From the NCBI GenBank assembly GCA_018222585.1, contig JAAFAB010000004.1:1-64000 (forward strand): a stretch of DNA of 64,000 nt, given 5' to 3'. The position numbers were made by a program, and so were the translations under genes. Shown here piece by piece: positions 61,429 to 64,000 of the stretch; the first letter of the stretch is position 1; each line of letters starts with the position of its first letter. Source of the stretch: Paracoccaceae bacterium. Lineage in GTDB: Bacteria > Pseudomonadota > Alphaproteobacteria > Rhodobacterales > Rhodobacteraceae. The notes below the pieces were generated by a model. The model saw nothing but the letters and a program-made list of their open reading frames with translations. It was not told where the DNA came from and searched no databases.

Positions 61429-63051
61429 ATGAAACCCATTGCGAAGCTGGCCATCGCGGCCCTGCTGTCGGGGACGGCATTGTCGGGGGTCCAGGCGGCC
61501 ACCCATCCCGAGACCGGTGAGGAACTGGCGGCCGACCAGACCTTCACCTACCGGCTGCTGGACGACATCAGTTCCTTCGATCCCCAGGTCGTCGAGGACG
61601 TGGATGGCTCTTCCGTGTCGCGTGACCTCTTCGAGGGCCTGATGAACCAGGACGAGGACGGCAACCTGGTGCCCGGCGTCGCCACCGGCTACGAGGTCTC
61701 GGACGACAAGCTGACCTATACCTTCACCCTGCGCGACACGGCGGTGTGGTCCAACGGCGATCCGGTTGTCGCCGGGGACTTCGTCTACGGCTGGCGCCGC
61801 GCAGCCGATCCGGCAACCGCCTCTCCCTACCAGTGGTTCATCGAGCTGATGTCGATCGAGAACGCATCGGCCGTCATCGCCGGCGACATGGCGCCCGAAG
61901 ACCTTGGCGTCTCGGCTCCCGACGATCACACGCTGGTGGTCAAGCTGACCACCCCGCTGCCCTACTTCCCGCAGATGACCACCCATTCCACCACCTTCCC
62001 CGCGCCCCAGAAGGTGATCGAGGAGTTCGGTGCCGAATGGACCCGGCCCGAGAACATCGTCTCGAACGGGGCCTATGTGCTGACCGAGTACATGCCCGGC
62101 GAGCGCATCGTGCGCGAGCGCAACACCTCCTACTGGGACAACGAGAACACGATCATCGACCGGACCGTCGGCCTGATCATCAACGACGAGAACGTCGCGC
62201 TGACCCGCTATCTCGCCGGTGAGCTGGACCGCACCGACGTGCCCGCAGGCCAGTATCCGCGCCTGAAGGAAGAGCACCCGGACGAGGCGATCTCCTTCCC
62301 GCGCCTGTGCAACTACTACTACACCTTCAACCTGTCGGATTCGGGCCCCGAGGCGTTCAAGAACCCGATGGTGCGCGAAGCCCTGTCCCTCGCCGTCGAC
62401 CGCAAGGTCATCGTCGAGAACGTCATGGCAGGAGGTCAGCCCGAAGCCTACAGCTTCACCCCCGAAGCGGTTGCGGGCTTCACTCCGCCGTCTTCGGCCA
62501 TGGCCGAGATGACCCAGGCCGAGCGTGATGCCAGGGCCAAGGAACTGCTGGCCGAAGCCGGCTACAGCTCCGACAACCCGCTGTCCTTCGAGATGGTCTA
62601 CAACACCTCGGAGGCGCACGAGAAGGTCGCCGTTGTGCTTTCCCAGATGTGGAAGCAGAAGCTGGGCGTCCAGGCCACCCTTGCCAACATGGAGTGGAAG
62701 GTCTTCCTCGAAGAGCGCGGCAACCAGAACTTCGACATGGCGCGTGGCGCCTGGTGTGGTGACTACAACGAGGCCTCGACCTTCCTCGACCTGATCACCA
62801 CCCCCTCGGGCTACAATGACGGCAAGTTCTCGAATGCCGAGTACGATCAGCTGATCGCCGACGCCAAGACCGCCGAGGACACCACGCCGCTCTATACCCG
62901 CGCCGAAGAGATCATCGCCGAGGAAACCCCGGTGATCCCGATCTACCACTACGCGGGCGTCTACATGATGGACAGCGACGTGGGGAACTGGCCCGTCGAT
63001 AACGTCGAGCAGAACTGGTATTCCAAGAACCTCTACAAGCTCGCCGAGTAA
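61429..63051 (+). CDS. oppA: Oligopeptide ABC transporter substrate-binding protein
   Basis: 540 aa SBP_bac_5 type; signal peptide; YTFTLRDTAVWSNGDPVVAGDFVYGWRRAADP. Confidence 0.94.
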   Translation: MKPIAKLAIAALLSGTALSGVQAATHPETGEELAADQTFTYRLLDDISSFDPQVVEDVDGSSVSRDLFEGLMNQDEDGNLVPGVATGYEVSDDKLTYTFTLRDTAVWSNGDPVVAGDFVYGWRRAADPATASPYQWFIELMSIENASAVIAGDMAPEDLGVSAPDDHTLVVKLTTPLPYFPQMTTHSTTFPAPQKVIEEFGAEWTRPENIVSNGAYVLTEYMPGERIVRERNTSYWDNENTIIDRTVGLIINDENVALTRYLAGELDRTDVPAGQYPRLKEEHPDEAISFPRLCNYYYTFNLSDSGPEAFKNPMVREALSLAVDRKVIVENVMAGGQPEAYSFTPEAVAGFTPPSSAMAEMTQAERDARAKELLAEAGYSSDNPLSFEMVYNTSEAHEKVAVVLSQMWKQKLGVQATLANMEWKVFLEERGNQNFDMARGAWCGDYNEASTFLDLITTPSGYNDGKFSNAEYDQLIADAKTAEDTTPLYTRAEEIIAEETPVIPIYHYAGVYMMDSDVGNWPVDNVEQNWYSKNLYKLAE

Positions 63052-63071
63052 CCTCGTCCGTTAACCCGTCT

Positions 63072-63111
63072 GGCCCCCGGATCCGCCGCGCAAGCGGCCG
63101 AACCGGGGGCC
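63072..63111 (+). terminator. Intercistronic hairpin between oppA and oppB (GGCCCCCGG...CCGGGGGCC)
   Basis: 9-bp perfect outer stem with inner CCGC/GCGG. Confidence 0.7.
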
Positions 63112-63131
63112 ATCCCAATTCCGGTACCCCC

Positions 63132-64000
63132 ATGCTCGCATATGTCGTGCGCCGCCTGCTGGTCGCGATCCCCACCATCCTTTTGCTGGTGATCGCCTCC
63201 TTCTTCCTGATGCATACCGCACCGGGTGGCCCCTTCACCTCGGAACGACCGCTGCCGCCGGCCGTCCTCGCCAATATCCAGGCCCAGTACGGGCTGGACC
63301 AGCCGCTGTGGAAACAGCTCTGGGACTATCTCTACAACATCGTGGTGCATTTCGATTTCGGTCCCTCCTTCGTGCAGAAGGATCGCAGCGTGAACGACAT
63401 CATCGCCCGCGGGTTCCCGATCTCGCTGACCTACGGCACGCTCTCGTTCCTCGCGGCCTCGCTGGTCGGCGTGGCGCTCGGCATCGCCGCCGCGATCCGT
63501 CACAACACCTGGCTGGACTACTTCGCCGTCTCCCTTGGTATCGCCGCCCAGGCCCTGCCGAACTTCATCATGGGCCCGATCCTGATCCTGACCTTCACCC
63601 TCTGGCTGGGCCTCTTGCCGGGCGGCGGCTGGAACGGCGGACAGTGGGAATACCTGATCATGCCGGTGATCGCGCTCTCGACCTCCTACATGGGCAATAT
63701 CGCCCGGATCACCCGGTCCTCGATGCTCGAGATCCTGAACTCGAACTTCATCCGCACCGCGCGGGCCAAGGGCCTGCCGACCCGCTCGATCATCTGGCGC
63801 CATGCGATGAAGCCGACGCTGCTGCCCGTGGTCAGCTACCTCGGTCCGGTCTTCGTCTACGTGCTGACCGGCTCGGTCTTCGTCGATCTCTACTTCTCGA
63901 CCGGCGGACTGGGGCAAAGCTACGTCAGCTCGGCGCTGACGCGGGACTATGCCGTCCTGCTGGGGGTGACGATCCTCTACGGCGCGCTGACCGTCGTCGT
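63132..64000 (+). CDS. oppB: Oligopeptide ABC transporter permease (OppB), truncated by window end
   Basis: MLAYVVRRLLVAIPTILLLVIASFFLMHTAPGGPF...; frame open to window end. Confidence 0.93.
   Translation, partial: MLAYVVRRLLVAIPTILLLVIASFFLMHTAPGGPFTSERPLPPAVLANIQAQYGLDQPLWKQLWDYLYNIVVHFDFGPSFVQKDRSVNDIIARGFPISLTYGTLSFLAASLVGVALGIAAAIRHNTWLDYFAVSLGIAAQALPNFIMGPILILTFTLWLGLLPGGGWNGGQWEYLIMPVIALSTSYMGNIARITRSSMLEILNSNFIRTARAKGLPTRSIIWRHAMKPTLLPVVSYLGPVFVYVLTGSVFVDLYFSTGGLGQSYVSSALTRDYAVLLGVTILYGALTVV

Overview
GC-rich alphaproteobacterial chromosome segment, Rhodobacteraceae-like by gene content and synteny; genus not assigned. Left third is core genome: gltA, gltX, comEC, lexA, moeA-moaC-trpC-ung-trpD, a divergent polysaccharide deacetylase, a class-C beta-lactamase-like serine hydrolase, ppiD, an aminotransferase, HxlR/SDR pair, gpt, LysE, fabI, pdxH, a double cold-shock-domain protein and DUF192. 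tRNA-Pro(TGG) lies near 21.9 kb. It is followed by about 1.3 kb of apparently decayed sequence and then an accessory block to about 29.3 kb: cspA, small proteins, DUF982, a GAF histidine kinase with a convergent response regulator, and two transglutaminase-like proteins flanking a small protein and a zinc-ribbon protein. The right half holds a TetR/RND efflux pair, a Weimberg-type xylD/xylX locus with a FadR regulator and TRAP transporter, a RutR-like TetR locus with SDR, DUF985 cupin and BMP-family ABC transporter, B12-dependent RNR (nrdJ), dsbB/DedA, an epimerase/LysR pair, a hybrid histidine kinase and the start of an Opp-type ABC operon. No CRISPR array, rRNA or intact mobile element was seen. 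The strongest non-gene signals are: a 19-bp near-identical operator at two promoters of the TetR/BMP/SDR locus; tandem NrdR-like boxes 31 bp apart upstream of nrdJ; a LexA box embedded in a near-consensus lexA promoter; and a perfect 16-bp palindrome between tetR and the RND operon. All calls come from reading the sequence and supplied ORF translations; no database search was run.
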